DNA from: Cymbomonas tetramitiformis
Lineage: Eukaryota; Chlorophyta; Pyramimonadophyceae; Pyramimonadales; Pyramimonadaceae
Direction: 5' to 3'
NCBI GenBank assembly: GCA_001247695.2
Contig: LGRX02030613.1
Span: forward strand, 1-20,546
Length of the DNA: 20,546 nucleotides
Below the pieces are notes generated by a model. That model saw only the letters and a list, made by a program, of their open reading frames with translations, made no database searches and was not told the origin of the DNA. A program made the translations under genes and the position numbers. Position 1 is the stretch's first letter. Each line of letters starts with the position of its first letter. Of this stretch, positions 1 to 9,432 are shown one piece after another.

Positions 1-199
1 CGTATATATATTTGAGTTACCTGAAGCTCAAGGCTTCAAGTTACTTGTGCGCGAAACGAGCGTTTGATTTCTAAGGCAGATTTATTTGCTTTGGGTTTGG
101 GTTCGCCATGAACCCATAAGCCTATGACATGGCCTAACGTCATTAAACGCAAATATGGATAACTATTGAAGTTACATAAAAGATAATAGTACGATACCG

Positions 200-640
200 A
201 CGTGGTTGGGTTTGATTCCAAGCGAAGTTGGTAAACGCCAACTTTGACTTCCACACCTCAAGAAGGAAACAATGCGCCATAACCCACAAAAATAAATCTG
301 CCTAAGGCTTACCCTAACTCAATGATCCTAAAACTTTGCATGAATATCGAAGACAAATGCATGAATATATGCAAATGAGATGCCTTTGATGTGGTTGGGT
401 TCGAACCCAAGCAAGGTTGGCATGCCCAACCTTGACTTCCACACCCCAAGAGGTCGCGAAGAAGACGCCATAAACCCAAAAACAAAATCAGTCTATAGCT
501 TATCCCAACCCGATGCTGCTCAAACTTTGTATGCATATTCAAAGTGAGTTGAATAAAACGTGAGAACAAGGTGGGTCCGATGTGGTTGGGTGTGATCCCA
601 AGCTAGGTTGCCCTAGACTTCCACACCTCAAGAAAGCGCG
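200..640. repeat. Degenerate tandem array, unit about 190 bp
   Basis: Three diverged copies of a unit beginning with GTGGTTGGGT start at 202, 391 and 582, a spacing of 189 and 191 bp. Each continues into a shared block ending in CTTGACTTCCACACC or a close variant. The middle copy contains the palindrome GGGTTCGAACCC, which matches a Pol III B-box, so a tRNA-related origin is possible. A rearranged inverted piece of the same unit lies at about 70-130. The short reading frames here are not credible genes. Confidence 0.75.
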
Positions 641-1137
641 CCCCTCCTCGCCATCGGAAACCCTGCGACACAAGCTGCACAAAACGAGTATCGTGAGTCG
701 GCACATATGCATAAACAAACTGAAAAATAAAAAGCAGTCAAACACTTCCGAAATCCCTGCGCATAACACAGCAGCCACGACATCGTTCCGCCCATGAGGC
801 GAAGCGAAGGACCGTTGAGAAAATTATGAGCAGTAAATGTTGGTGCGCAGCTCTTTATCCTTGAGCGAGTCAACGCCAACGGCAATCGTATCCGCGATAT
901 CGATGGAAGATAAATAGATGATTTGTTTTAATAATCATGGAAATTAAATTCACGATGACACGCGAGACGATGCGAGACGATATGACCGTCACGCTGGTTC
1001 AGAATTTTTTCGGGACTGAGACGGAAACCACGTTCCAGTTCCAGCGCGTATAACCCTTCCCTATCAGAAACTATAAAACCGCTACTGTATTGCTAATACC
1101 GCTATTGCTAATAATAGCAACTGCAAAAAACTTGTTT
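641..1137. other. Intergenic, no gene seen
   Basis: No convincing coding region, RNA gene or strong repeat is seen. There is a short cluster of reiterated GCTAATACCGCTATTGC-like sequence at about 1080-1120. Confidence 0.5.
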
Positions 1138-1158
1138 CATGGTCGCGAAGCGACCATG
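1138..1158. repeat. Perfect 9-bp-stem hairpin with GAA loop
   Basis: CATGGTCGC, loop GAA, GCGACCATG. The stem is perfect and the loop is three bases. Function is unknown. It lies just before the first copy of the module at 1170. Confidence 0.7.
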
Positions 1159-1169
1159 CATTTAATAAT

Positions 1170-1490
1170 ACTAGGCGGATCTATCTCAAAAAGAGATCTC
1201 CACTAGGCCATCTGACCGTAGGATCATGTGCGCGACAGTGCTTCGCTTTTTGCACCCCAACATGCCATGCCATAACGCGTGGGTGGCGTCGCGGTAAATG
1301 TACGCGACTGCAGTGGCACTGTCATCGTTAGCGTTTGGCGATCGTGAGATCGGAAGTTCGTTTGTGTCGCCCGTTGGGATTCGCGCTTTGCTGTTGCTGT
1401 TGTCGTTGCTGCTGCTGCTGCTGCTGATCAAGTAAGTACTAGGCCCGGTCGATCTTAAATTAAGATCTCCACTAGGCGCATCTGACGGTC
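1170..1490. repeat. Pair of direct repeats, each with an internal hairpin
   Basis: Two related modules of about 50 bp begin with ACTAGGC at 1170 and 1438, 268 bp apart. Each runs ACTAGGC, a hairpin, AGATCTCCACTAGGC, then CATCTGAC. The hairpin in the second copy is perfect (GATCTTAA, A, TTAAGATC). The first has ATCTC/GAGAT. The hairpins differ in sequence while the flanks are kept, so they may be remains of a small foldback element or the ends of a 0.3-kb insertion. Confidence 0.6.
1389..1427. repeat. GCT/GTT trinucleotide microsatellite
   Basis: Imperfect GCTGTT units run into a pure (GCT)n tract of about seven repeats. It lies between the two modules at 1170 and 1438. Confidence 0.8.
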
Positions 1491-1729
1491 GATGGGATTA
1501 TCTATCTTGCCGACGTGGCGCACTCGAGAGATCCGAACATGAACATCGAGTCTGCCATTCCATTAATGATTTGACATTTCTCGATCCTCGCGTCTGCTAT
1601 GCAATGTAGCCGTCGCACGAGTGAGAATGGCTTAAGTATGTGTCACAACTATAATGGAATATTTCTATGATGTTATGTAATCGCTGTGGAATCGCAGGAA
1701 TTTTAAAAATACAACTTTTTTTCATTTTC
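1491..1729. other. Intergenic, nothing recognised
   Basis: Mixed-composition DNA with no open reading frame of note and no clear repeat. It becomes T-rich and A-rich towards the satellite that follows. Confidence 0.4.
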
Positions 1730-2235
1730 CCAAAAAAATATTTTTTTCAGGGTGAAATCGCCGAAAAACCGTTGTTTTTAGCTTGATTTGGCGTTCTACT
1801 CCATTACGCGGGTGAGGAGTGCAGCGATTCGTGGAATTGATGGGTTTCCGATGTCCGGTAATTAATCCTGATGGTCACCGCAATTTGAAATTTTGGGATT
1901 TTTTTTTTTTGGCTCAAATCGGCCGAAAATCGCGGTTTTTTGCCTGTTTCGGCCTGTCGCGGGCCTGTTTTGGGCCTGTTTTGGCGTTCTACGCCACTCG
2001 GCGCGTGTGGAGTGCACATATTCGTGGAAATGAGGGTTTTCACATATCACCTAAGCACTCCTGATGGGAATCGCAATTTGAAATTTTGGGGAAAAAAATA
2101 TTTTTTTGGCCCAAATTTCAACAGAAATCGATTTTTTTGCCTGTTTCGGCCAGTTGCGGGCCTGTTTTGGCGTTCTACATGTACGTATATTATATACTCA
2201 TGCGTGCGAAGTGTGCATATTCGTGGTCTCCAGGC
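1730..2235. repeat. Second tandem satellite, unit about 190 bp
   Basis: Three diverged units share the block GGCGTTCTAC at 1790, 1983 and 2169 (spacing 193 and 186 bp). Units two and three also share GCAATTTGAAATTTTGGG, a poly-T tract, TTGCCTGTTTCGGCC and GTGCAYATTCGTGG. Open frames across this block on both strands (up to about 115 codons) are by-products of the repeat. The sequence is unrelated to the array at 200-640 although the period is similar. Confidence 0.75.
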
Positions 2236-2299
2236 CTGTTTCAATTGGAAATTTGTAATTGCATACGAGTTGCCATCACGAGTGTAGGAGGCAGTACCA

Positions 2300-2791
2300 A
2301 ACCTTCTACTTGATAGTGACTGTGAAACTACTGGTGGATCATATATAGTGCAGGGTTCTATATTATGCACTATATAAGACTAATCAAGCTATGTCGATTC
2401 TTAGGATCTATGTCCAGACTCAATGCATATACTTGCATATAAGAATTAGGTGATATCTTTTGCCATATCGGCTGTATTTACTCTTGGGAACTCAACTGTT
2501 TCTTTGGCCTTGGCCATTATTCACTCAACTCCCTGAGTTAATCCTAGTCAGCATGGCCAAGTCCCATTAACCTATAAGATGCTTCTACTACAGTATCATG
2601 CAGTATGAGGTGTCAGTGCTTCACTATGAAACCTTATTACACCGTACACTAGTGCTGTGTACTCCCACTAAGGGGGGTCTCTTCCTCAACAGGGGTCTCG
2701 GGCGCTAATATCGTAAGGCGCGTATGGCACTGCTAGCATGTATGACACCGCTGAGTCATCCGCGCATGACACAGTATGTTGTCCTAACACA
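2300..2791 (-). mobile_element. Possible LTR (remnant), minus strand
   Basis: Read on the minus strand, a purine tract (2793-2805) is followed directly by TGTGTTAGGACAACA at 2791, the arrangement of a polypurine tract and the TG start of a 3' LTR. Further along the minus strand, at about 2350-2385, there is a TATA-like CTTATATAGTGC inside a palindrome (TATATAGTGCA ... TGCACTATATA). The far end is not defined and no partner LTR lies in the window, so the left boundary is approximate. This is inference from layout. Confidence 0.35.
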
Positions 2792-2804
2792 ACTCCCCCC
2801 CCCT

Positions 2805-3140
2805 TCACGTGGGAAGCGTCCTCGTGAACATATACGTTACTACTTTGCTCATCGCGTTTGCTCATCTGATTAGCTTGAGGGCTCCACTAAGGTCACATCG
2901 CTGGCGCTCCTCACAGCGGCACACTACTCATATCAAGGCAGCTTTCGGTCTTCAATTTCCCGCCATCATGATGGTCATGACACTCGCATCGGCTACCAAG
3001 GCTGTCGATAATACGGAACAAAAAATTTTGCAAGTAGGGGACCTCGGTCAAGAGGTCACATATGCTCGTCGTGCAGGCGCACAAACTCAGTTCTCCGTCT
3101 ACTACGCGTCGTCCGCTTCAAGCAACCGTATGCCATAGGT
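2805..3140 (-). pseudogene. Possible decayed Ty1/copia RNase H end
   Basis: On the minus strand, just before the purine tract, one frame reads YMFTRTLPT then TGA (codons from about 2834 to 2805). This resembles the FTKALP-type signature near the C-terminus of copia RNase H. Upstream, short fragments in shifting frames resemble the region before it, with stop codons between them. No intact reading frame remains. The plus-strand open frame over the same stretch (2809-3138) has no recognisable feature and is probably spurious. The match is short, so a chance resemblance is possible. Confidence 0.3.
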
Positions 3141-3240
3141 TCACCAGGTCCTCAATTCGCGTGCGTCCAAGAGCGACCCTCGCCAGCGGCTGGGCCACGT
3201 CCTCACCATCAAAGAAGTGGCAGTAGCGTGGCGCTCGGCG

Positions 3241-4240
3241 CGCTCTCTTCCCCCCCAAAAGAAAAGCGGTCCACGCCTGGACGCTTTCTCCTGGCGCCGT
3301 GGGGAAGGGCGCGGGCGAGCACCTCTCGTGCTCACCCTGTAGCGACACGAGCACAAGGGCGGCGCCCCTTGTCTGCGTGTGGCGAAGCGTCCCATCGCTG
3401 GGCGCCATCTCGCCCGAAGCGTCGGCCACACAGGCCTCAGCAGCGACCCTCACGTGGGTGCTGCGCTCCGCGCTCGTCGCCGGGGCACACGTGTGCGGTG
3501 TGACGCTCCCAGGCCCGCGCATCTCCTCTCCGAAGCGCCTCGATGGCGCCCGGTCGCCGTGCACACGCTGCGCGCCACCCCTAGGCACCATGAGTATGGC
3601 GTGCCTGGTGGGGCAGCTGCGCGTCACGCGGCCCGAGACAGCGGCCATCTATCCGGCTGCCTCGTGGCGGTACGCTCGGCGCTCTCGCGGTGGTCATCGT
3701 GTGCCACCCGCGGCGCGCTCTCTTCCCCCCCAAAAGAAAAGCGGTCCACGCCTGGACGCTTTCTCATGGCGCTGTGGGGAAGGGCGCGGGCGAGCACCTC
3801 TCGTGCTCACCCTGTAGCGACACGAGCACAAGGGCGGCGCCCCTTGTCTGCGTGTGGCGAGGCGTCCCATCGGTGGGCGCCATCTCGCCCGGAGCGTCGG
3901 CCACGCAGGCCTCAGCAGCGACCCTCACGTGGGTGCTGCGCTCCGCGCTCGTCGCCGGGGCACGCGTGTGCGGTGTGACGCTCCCAGGCCCGCTCCTCTC
4001 CTCTCCGAAGAGCCTCGATGGCGCCCGGTCGCCGTGCACACGCTGCGCGCCACCCCTAGGCACCATGGGTATGGCGTGCCTGGTGGGGCAGCTGCGCGTC
4101 ACGCGGCCCGAGACAGCGGCCATCTATCCGGCTGCCTCGTGGCGGTGCGCTCGGCGCGCTCGCGGTGGTCATCGTGTGCCACCCGCGGCGCGCCCTCTTC
4201 CCCCCCCCAAAGAAAAGCGGTCCACGCCTGGACGCTTTCT
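3241..4240. repeat. 475-bp GC-rich tandem repeat, about 2.1 copies
   Basis: The anchor CGCTCTCTTCCCCCC starts at 3241 and 3716, and a variant at 4191, giving a period of exactly 475 bp twice. The two full copies differ at only a few percent of positions, so the duplication is recent. A third copy breaks off after about 50 bp and is followed by unrelated sequence. Long open frames on both strands here (170-200 codons) repeat with the unit and reflect high GC rather than selection. Related pieces recur at 5990-6060. Confidence 0.9.
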
Positions 4241-4427
4241 TTCGGATCCAAGGGAAGGGCGCGGGCACTCGTGATGCCCACTGGATATGCCTCGCAGGCC
4301 CACTCGTAGGGCTTGAACACCACGATGCGACCTCCTGATCTCCCGCCTCGGATGCTACGTGAACCCCCACGATTACCTAGCCTCGTAGGTGCTGAGCCTC
4401 GCATGCCCCGGTGGCTACTGCCCCGCA

Positions 4428-4474
4428 GTCCTTGTGGTAGGACCAAATCGGCGATTTGGTCCTACCACGAGGAC
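4428..4474. repeat. Long hairpin, 22-bp arms, 3-nt loop
   Basis: GTCCTTGTGGTAGGACCAAATC, loop GGC, then its reverse complement with one mismatch. It consists of two head-to-head copies of the 18-bp motif GGTCCTYGTGGTAGGACC. Further single copies lie at 5251-5268 and 5452-5469. Confidence 0.85.
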
Positions 4475-4804
4475 CATTGTTCTGATAATTTAATTGGCCA
4501 TCTCCCGTGATTTGTGGTGTCTAACCAATGAAAGGTGGTATATATAGGTCCTATATTAATTTATTTGAACGCTGGTTTGGCCTATATCCATCCCATATAT
4601 CCATGACGAATGCATTTCAAACCTCTACACTCAAATTTTTCAAAACGGATTTTTTGGAACATTCAAAATGTGGCAAATTAGTGACTCATCTTCAATAATT
4701 TTTTACCAATCATATATCAACACTACACCTGCGCGGATACCATCAAATTGAACCTATACATATGTCCCAATCATATTTGGGCGGTAGGCCCGGTTGGAAT
4801 GCAT

Positions 4805-4867
4805 ATATTGGCTCGTTGGCTCGTTGGCTTCCCCTCTAATATATTGGCTCGTTGGTTTCCCCCCTAA
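4805..4867. repeat. Short tandem duplication
   Basis: ATATTGGCTCGTTGG followed by a pyrimidine-rich tail occurs at 4805 and again at 4841. The first copy has an extra CTCGTTGG. Minor feature of the AT-rich block. Confidence 0.7.
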
Positions 4868-5250
4868 AACAGTGGTCACGCGAGCTGACCAGCCAGCCAT
4901 CATAATTGCTTGCTAGAGGGCATATATCGCAAGGTTGGTGTGTGCGGTACATTAAATCTTCAAGTATATATGTATTGCGAATTTCTGAAAGTCTAACATC
5001 ATCCAAATATCTTATTTTTCGACTGGCGTGTACATTTTAGAATGGATGAATGCCAATTTCTAAAGTCCGAAATTCACTAAATTCGGAATTTGCATTGTGT
5101 TGAACATGCGCCATGCTGAAATAGAGCGGAAATGATGACGAGGGTGCGAAGTAACCGATTCAGTTATCTTATTTGGTCATAAACTCAAGATGTATAACCA
5201 TGAGCATCACCGTGAGCCCCGCATGTGACTCCTAATACTCAAAATACAGT

Positions 5251-5268
5251 GGTCCTTGTGGTAGGACC
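5251..5268 (+). repeat. 18-bp palindromic motif copy
   Basis: GGTCCTTGTGGTAGGACC, a 6-bp stem with a 6-nt loop, identical to the copy at 5452-5469 and to one arm of the hairpin at 4428-4474. Confidence 0.85.
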
Positions 5269-5451
5269 ACCATTTTCTTCAAGCTTTTGGTGAAATTACA
5301 CCCCTAAAGCGTGTCGTTCAACCACACACCTAAAGTCTCATGGGGGCCGCCGCTATAAGAAATAAAATTCATTTTACTCATAAATATCATGTGCAAATGT
5401 TACCTGTGCCTCAAATAGTCGATTTAGTGATCGAACCCGCAATTGCCCATT

Positions 5452-5469
5452 GGTCCTTGTGGTAGGACC
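5452..5469 (+). repeat. 18-bp palindromic motif copy near right inverted repeat
   Basis: GGTCCTTGTGGTAGGACC, just inside the right inverted repeat of the 4407-5494 block. Confidence 0.85.
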
Positions 5470-5499
5470 ATGAATTTGGGTAGTAGCCACCGGGCACCA

Positions 5500-6640
5500 C
5501 GCTTCCTACTCGCCTTCCGCGATCGCTGCATATGCCTCCGCTTCTTGGCGCGCCGCCGAGAAGGGTGCGCTTCCCGCTCCCAAGCGACAAAACTAGGTGG
5601 CCGTATGCGCTCCAGTGGCCGAGTCTTGGGTGTCTGTCGCGCGCGCTGCCCAAGCTTTACGTCGGTGGTACCACTGTGTGGCAGCCGCGCGCACTCTGCG
5701 GGCGGCGTCTCCGCTGTGCCGGTGTGTGGCATTCGCGCGTGCTCTCTGGTGGGTGGGAGCCGCGCACATTCTCTGGGCGGCGTCTTAGTCGTGCTCCGCT
5801 CTGCACTATATGCTGAGGATGCGGGAAGCTGTGCGCTACTCGCCAGTTGCGGCTCGTCGAGTGCCGCCTGTTCCGAACCCTGCGCTGGTGGGACTGGCAG
5901 CGACGCGCTACGCACCGGGCGCTGCACATCGCGCTTCGGTGCCTCCGGGGGGCACTAACTACCGCCCGCATAGAGGAGGTCCTCGTAAGTCCAGGTCATG
6001 CCCCACGCTGCCCGCTCCACACCATGCATTGGTGGGGCAAGCAGCTGTGCGTCATGCGCCGGTCGCTGCGCATCGTGCTTCTGCGGCTTTGGGGGGCACC
6101 AACTACCGTCTGCATACAGGAGGTCCAGATAGGTCCATGCTATGTCGTGGTCGGCCTTGGGTGCCAACGCGTCTTTGCAGAGCGTCGAGGCTTGCAAATC
6201 CACGCGAACCGCTGAGCACCGCGTGCTGAGCGCGAGGGGCATGGCCACGCGTGGGATGCGTGCTGCTAACTGTGCGTTATGCGACAACTGCTCTCGTTGT
6301 CGGTGTCGCGAGCTATCCGCCGCCGGCCCCGCGGCAGTAGCTGGCGAGGCTTGCCTTAGCGATCCACTCGCCGCAAGCTCTGCACCGCGCGCTAGCCATA
6401 CCCGCTGTCGTGAGCCATGCGTGGGATGCCGCAAGCCGCGTGCCGCCTCCGGCTTTGCTTCCCACTGTGTTGTTGGAGATCGCGAGCTGACTCCCAGTGC
6501 TTGGCCTTGGCCATAGTAGTGCCGCGCCGCCGCTGGTGGCGCACTGTGCTGCGCCGCCGCTGGAAGCGCCAAGTGCTGCGCCGCCGCTGGTGGCGCACTA
6601 TGCAGCGCCGCCGCGGACGCACCGAGCCGCACCGCCGCCT
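5500..6640. repeat. GC-rich repeat field
   Basis: Open frames exist on both strands, up to 249 codons, but they track internal repeats. At 5660-5790 there are about two to three loose copies of a 60-bp unit rich in GTGTGGCA and GCGCGC. At 5947 and 6091 the block GGGGGGCACYAACTACCG starts, a 144-bp period. At about 6530-6620 there is a minisatellite with a 33-bp unit (GCGCCGCCGCTGG core). The stretch near 6020-6060 resembles part of the 475-bp repeat at 3590-3640. I see no reliable gene. Confidence 0.6.
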
Positions 6641-7906
6641 GTGGTCGCACTGTGCTGCGCCTCGTGGACGTCTCGCGCAAACACAAAAGACATATTCCTG
6701 GCATCCAGCACTGTATCTCGCAGCTCCTCCCCCCCCGCTGTCATGCCAGGATCTGGAAGCGCCATGCCGCCGGAGCTGCCAAGCGAGCACAAGCGAAGAG
6801 CCTCAAGCTCAAGTTGCAAGTGCAACCCCGCCAACCCAGGAGCGCCAAACGTAGGTGGAGAAACACACAAATCAACCGAGGAAGATTCGCTAGCTTCCGC
6901 CGCAAGTGATAAAAGTATGAGAGAGAAGACGCAGAAGCCAGGCCCAACAGCAGATAACCAACTGCCGCCACCAAATCTCAGCAAAAGCTTTCCAGCGAAC
7001 TCGAAGATTCAAGACGAAAATAATTTGAGCAAAATTGGTCAACGACCGGCTCACGGAAGCCAAAGCAACGCTACAGCGCGATACCACCTAGGGTTAGCCA
7101 CTGTTAAGAACGCTGGAGCGTCGAATTGCAACAAAATCAGGAATTCCTCGCAAAGTCGGAGCAAATTTTCAGATTCCCCGCCATAAACTTGCCTCATCCC
7201 GCACAGTCGCAAGGACAATTGAGGTCGCCCACGCCCGCAGCCACGAAACTGCATCTCAAAGCTGCATCGCGCAAGATAGCCAGAAGCACGAAAGAAGAAC
7301 GTCGCAAACCCATTCAATCGCCAAGCCCATAGAGGCGAAGACTACATCGAACACATTCAAAAACCAGGCACAGATTTCAAAAAGAATTAGCGGCGCACAG
7401 CTGCCAGCGAGTTAGACAAACTCGAAGCCGTGCAGTCGCCCAGGCGCAAATACGAAGCCAGTGCCACAGGTAGAATTCCAAACAATCTCAAACCAGGATC
7501 CAAGTAAAAATAAGAATTCTCAATACAATTTGTACGGTAAATCCACGAGTCGCAGGCGCAAAACGCACGCAGAATTGCCAACGCAACGACATCAAAGTTT
7601 CAAAGTAGGCAGGGCCTGCCTTATTCTTAACACTTGGCTGTTTTTTGTGTAAAAAGCCCAAAAAACAAAATTTCGGAAAATTTTCTGTTTTTTTGAAAAG
7701 TGGACATATGTTTGGCCCCGATGTTTTTGATATGCAGCGACGTGAAAAATGCAGAAAAATTGTTTTCTACCGTCAATTATGCACATCTTACAGGAAATTT
7801 CTAAAAATAGAGCTGCGACGAATTCTGTAGAAGGATTTGCTCCAAAAAAGGAACAGTCCCGTGAACGTCAGCGTTTTTTGCTATCGACCCGATCCCAGGG
7901 TGTGGA
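6641..7906. other. No supported gene; low-complexity coding-like stretch
   Basis: Plus-strand frames run from 6743 (ATG) to 7186 and on to 7332. They encode Ser-, Asn-, Lys- and Pro-rich sequence with no recognisable domain. They start in or beside the minisatellite and lack support, so I do not call them genes. 7640-7830 is AT-rich with homopolymer runs. Confidence 0.4.
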
Positions 7907-8045
7907 ATTAACGAAGACCGTCAGATTTTTCTGGTAGTCAAAATGAAACATCTAAGGGTTCCTATAGTGCACATGCACAAGTAATCGGCTGGTAAATTAA
8001 CGAAGACCGTTCGATTTTTTCCAGAAATCGAAACTCAAAATGGCT
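7907..8045 (+). repeat. Direct repeat, 89-bp spacing
   Basis: ATTAACGAAGACCGT occurs at 7907 and 7996. Each is followed by a related AT-rich tail with GATTTTT and TCAAAATG, and then by CTAAGGG or CTAAAGG. It precedes the hairpin at 8046. Confidence 0.7.
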
Positions 8046-8106
8046 AAAGGTGATACAGTGAACAGGAGGGATGTGCGCACATCCCAGCTGTTCACCGTAA
8101 ACCTTT
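8046..8106. repeat. Long hairpin centred on GGGATGTGCGCACATCCC
   Basis: An 18-bp perfect palindrome sits inside nested arms: GTGAACAG with CTGTTCAC, then AAAGGT with ACCTTT. The structure totals about 61 nt. On the minus strand it directly follows the tRNA-like sequence. Confidence 0.8.
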
Positions 8107-8107
8107 A

Positions 8108-8180
8108 ATGGGATTCGAACCCATGACCGCGACCTCTGAAGAGCGACGGCTTACCATCTGGACTATCGATAAGTCAAGAT
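8108..8180 (-). other. tRNA-like sequence with Pol III A and B boxes
   Basis: On the minus strand TAGTCCAGATGG (8165-8154) fits an A box and GGTTCGAATCC (8121-8111) is a perfect B box. The latter lies in a T-arm with stem ATGGG/CCCAT. I could not pair a 7-bp acceptor stem, and no anticodon arm with T33 and a purine at 37 folds properly. It is therefore a tRNA pseudogene or the head of a tRNA-derived SINE rather than a working tRNA. The plus-strand frame starting MGFEPMT at 8108 is simply the antisense translation of this element. Confidence 0.5.
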
Positions 8181-8443
8181 GGAAAACACGGCAGCGATTG
8201 CAATGTCATACCCGTCGACGGAGGACAGAGGTGACAGCAGTCGCAGGTCCGCTCGAAATTCAAAATTTCGAAAAAGATCGCGATAACGCGATCCAGTCGC
8301 TCGGACCAATGCACCAAGCCGCCGGACCTGCCTTGGAACAGATTTGCGGCCGTTGCGGCCGTTGTGCGTTAAAAGAGAGTCAAACTCTTTGCAGCACACC
8401 ACCGTATTCAAGCCGTACCGCAGAAAACCCACACCGTAGAAAA

Positions 8444-9199
8444 ATGACACGACTACTAAGGAGAAGCGATGGGAAGACCCCACCGCCAAAACAAACTGTA
8501 AAGAAAAAGCTGCTGGACAGGTCGCCGCGGCAATCTGCTTTGACCGATACGAAAGACTCCACCACCCGCGCTCTAATGGCAAGAATCGCGGAGATGGAGC
8601 AACGTCTCTCCTCTCATCCGCAGTCTTCAAATCCCCCCGCCGCAGTAGTAATGCAGACAGCTGGCGGGGTTTCTGGCCCCACGCAAGACGACATCAACGA
8701 CATGCGTTCGCATGGCCGGGACATTATCGAGAAGAGAATGGAGAAAGGCGACATACCGGTGGGAGCCACCTCCTCGCGATTAAAAAGCTCCTTAGTCCGC
8801 GATGTTATCGAGGAGATTCACGCGGTCACGCCGTCTGTCCCGAAACGCCAAGTGAGCATGTACCTGACCAGCCGCTTAGCGTATTTGAAAAATACCAAGT
8901 CCACAGAAGGACGCTGGAAACAGAAGTTCGCCAAACAATTTCCGGACGGGTACTTCGCGCGCTACGAAGGCCCCGCAAGGGGCTTCCGATTATTTGGAAG
9001 AGCCGAGTCCTTGATCACCGCTGCTGAGACCGAGGCGATCCTCAACTTCCAGGAGGCTGGGCGTCCGAAGTCGGGGCCGCTCTATGATGCCGTAAAATCT
9101 ATCAATGGATGGACAAAGGAGTCCATCCCAGACGATGGATAAGGCGAAGAAGAAGAGAAGAAAGTCAAGGTGGAGGAGCCCCCTCCGCAAAAGCAAAAG
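8444..9199 (+). CDS. Unknown gene, exon 1 (in-frame TAA at 9140-9142)
   Basis: The first exon of a probable three-exon gene whose product I do not recognise. The frame is open from further upstream, but that part is antisense to the tRNA-like element, so the ATG at 8444 (MTRLLRRSDGKT) is the preferred start. ATG 8309 is an alternative. The protein begins basic, then has a predicted-helix stretch (LMARIAEMEQRL) and a compact mixed region ending near TKESIPDDG. A TAA at 9140-9142 interrupts the frame. The same frame then continues with an acidic/basic run (GEEEEKKVKVEE) to a GTGTGT donor at 9200 in phase 0. The stop may be a mutation, an assembly error or a reassigned codon. No domain can be assigned. 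Confidence 0.5.
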
Positions 9200-9432
9200 G
9201 TGTGTACTGCCGCTGGAACCGTGGTTCCAAACAACTGGAACTGTGAGGCCACGGGTTTCTTTAAGTAACTTTATTTCACGCACGAGCACGGGCCTATTCC
9301 CAGCGTTTGGAACTATTTTGGAACCCCTTTGGAACTCCTTTGGAACCGTTTTTTTAATATCGTCCAAGCCTTTGGAACCACCGTTCCACCCGTGACTGAC
9401 ATATTGTTGTGTCTTTCGTTTCGAATATACAG
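9200..9432 (+). other. Predicted intron 1 (GT-AG, 233 bp, phase 0)
   Basis: The donor is AAG|GTGTGT and the acceptor is ATATACAG|GAA. The phase agrees with the frames on both sides. The intron contains a GGAACCGTGGTTCC palindrome (near 9216) and four reiterations of TTTGGAAC (9305-9345). Confidence 0.55.

Larger units (their letters stand above)
4407..5494. mobile_element. AT-rich insertion bounded by 17-bp inverted repeats
   Basis: The left end 4407-4423 (CCCGGTGGCTACTGCCC) and the right end 5478-5494 (read in reverse complement, CCCGGTGGCTACTACCC) match at 16 of 17 positions. They enclose about 1.05 kb of AT-rich DNA inside a GC-rich repeat region. Copies of an 18-bp palindromic motif lie near both ends. 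No transposase or other coding region is seen inside, so this would be a non-autonomous, MITE-like element. I could not identify a convincing target-site duplication. Confidence 0.5.

Noticed and set aside
3118..4446. Several 100-200-codon open frames on both strands of the GC-rich block
   Set aside because: They repeat with the 475-bp unit, overlap on opposite strands, and have no domain-like features. High GC alone removes stops.
5424..6854. Open frames up to 249 codons, with Ala/Pro repeats such as AAPPLVAH
   Set aside because: They follow tandem and minisatellite units and exist in several frames at once.
6743..7332. Ser/Asn/Lys-rich plus-strand frames
   Set aside because: Low complexity, no start or splice support, and no recognisable family.
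8108..8180. A functional tRNA gene
   Set aside because: The T-arm and boxes are good, but no acceptor stem or proper anticodon arm forms.
8108..8443. N-terminal extension of the unknown gene starting MGFEPMT
   Set aside because: This is the antisense translation of the tRNA-like element, a known source of false N-termini.
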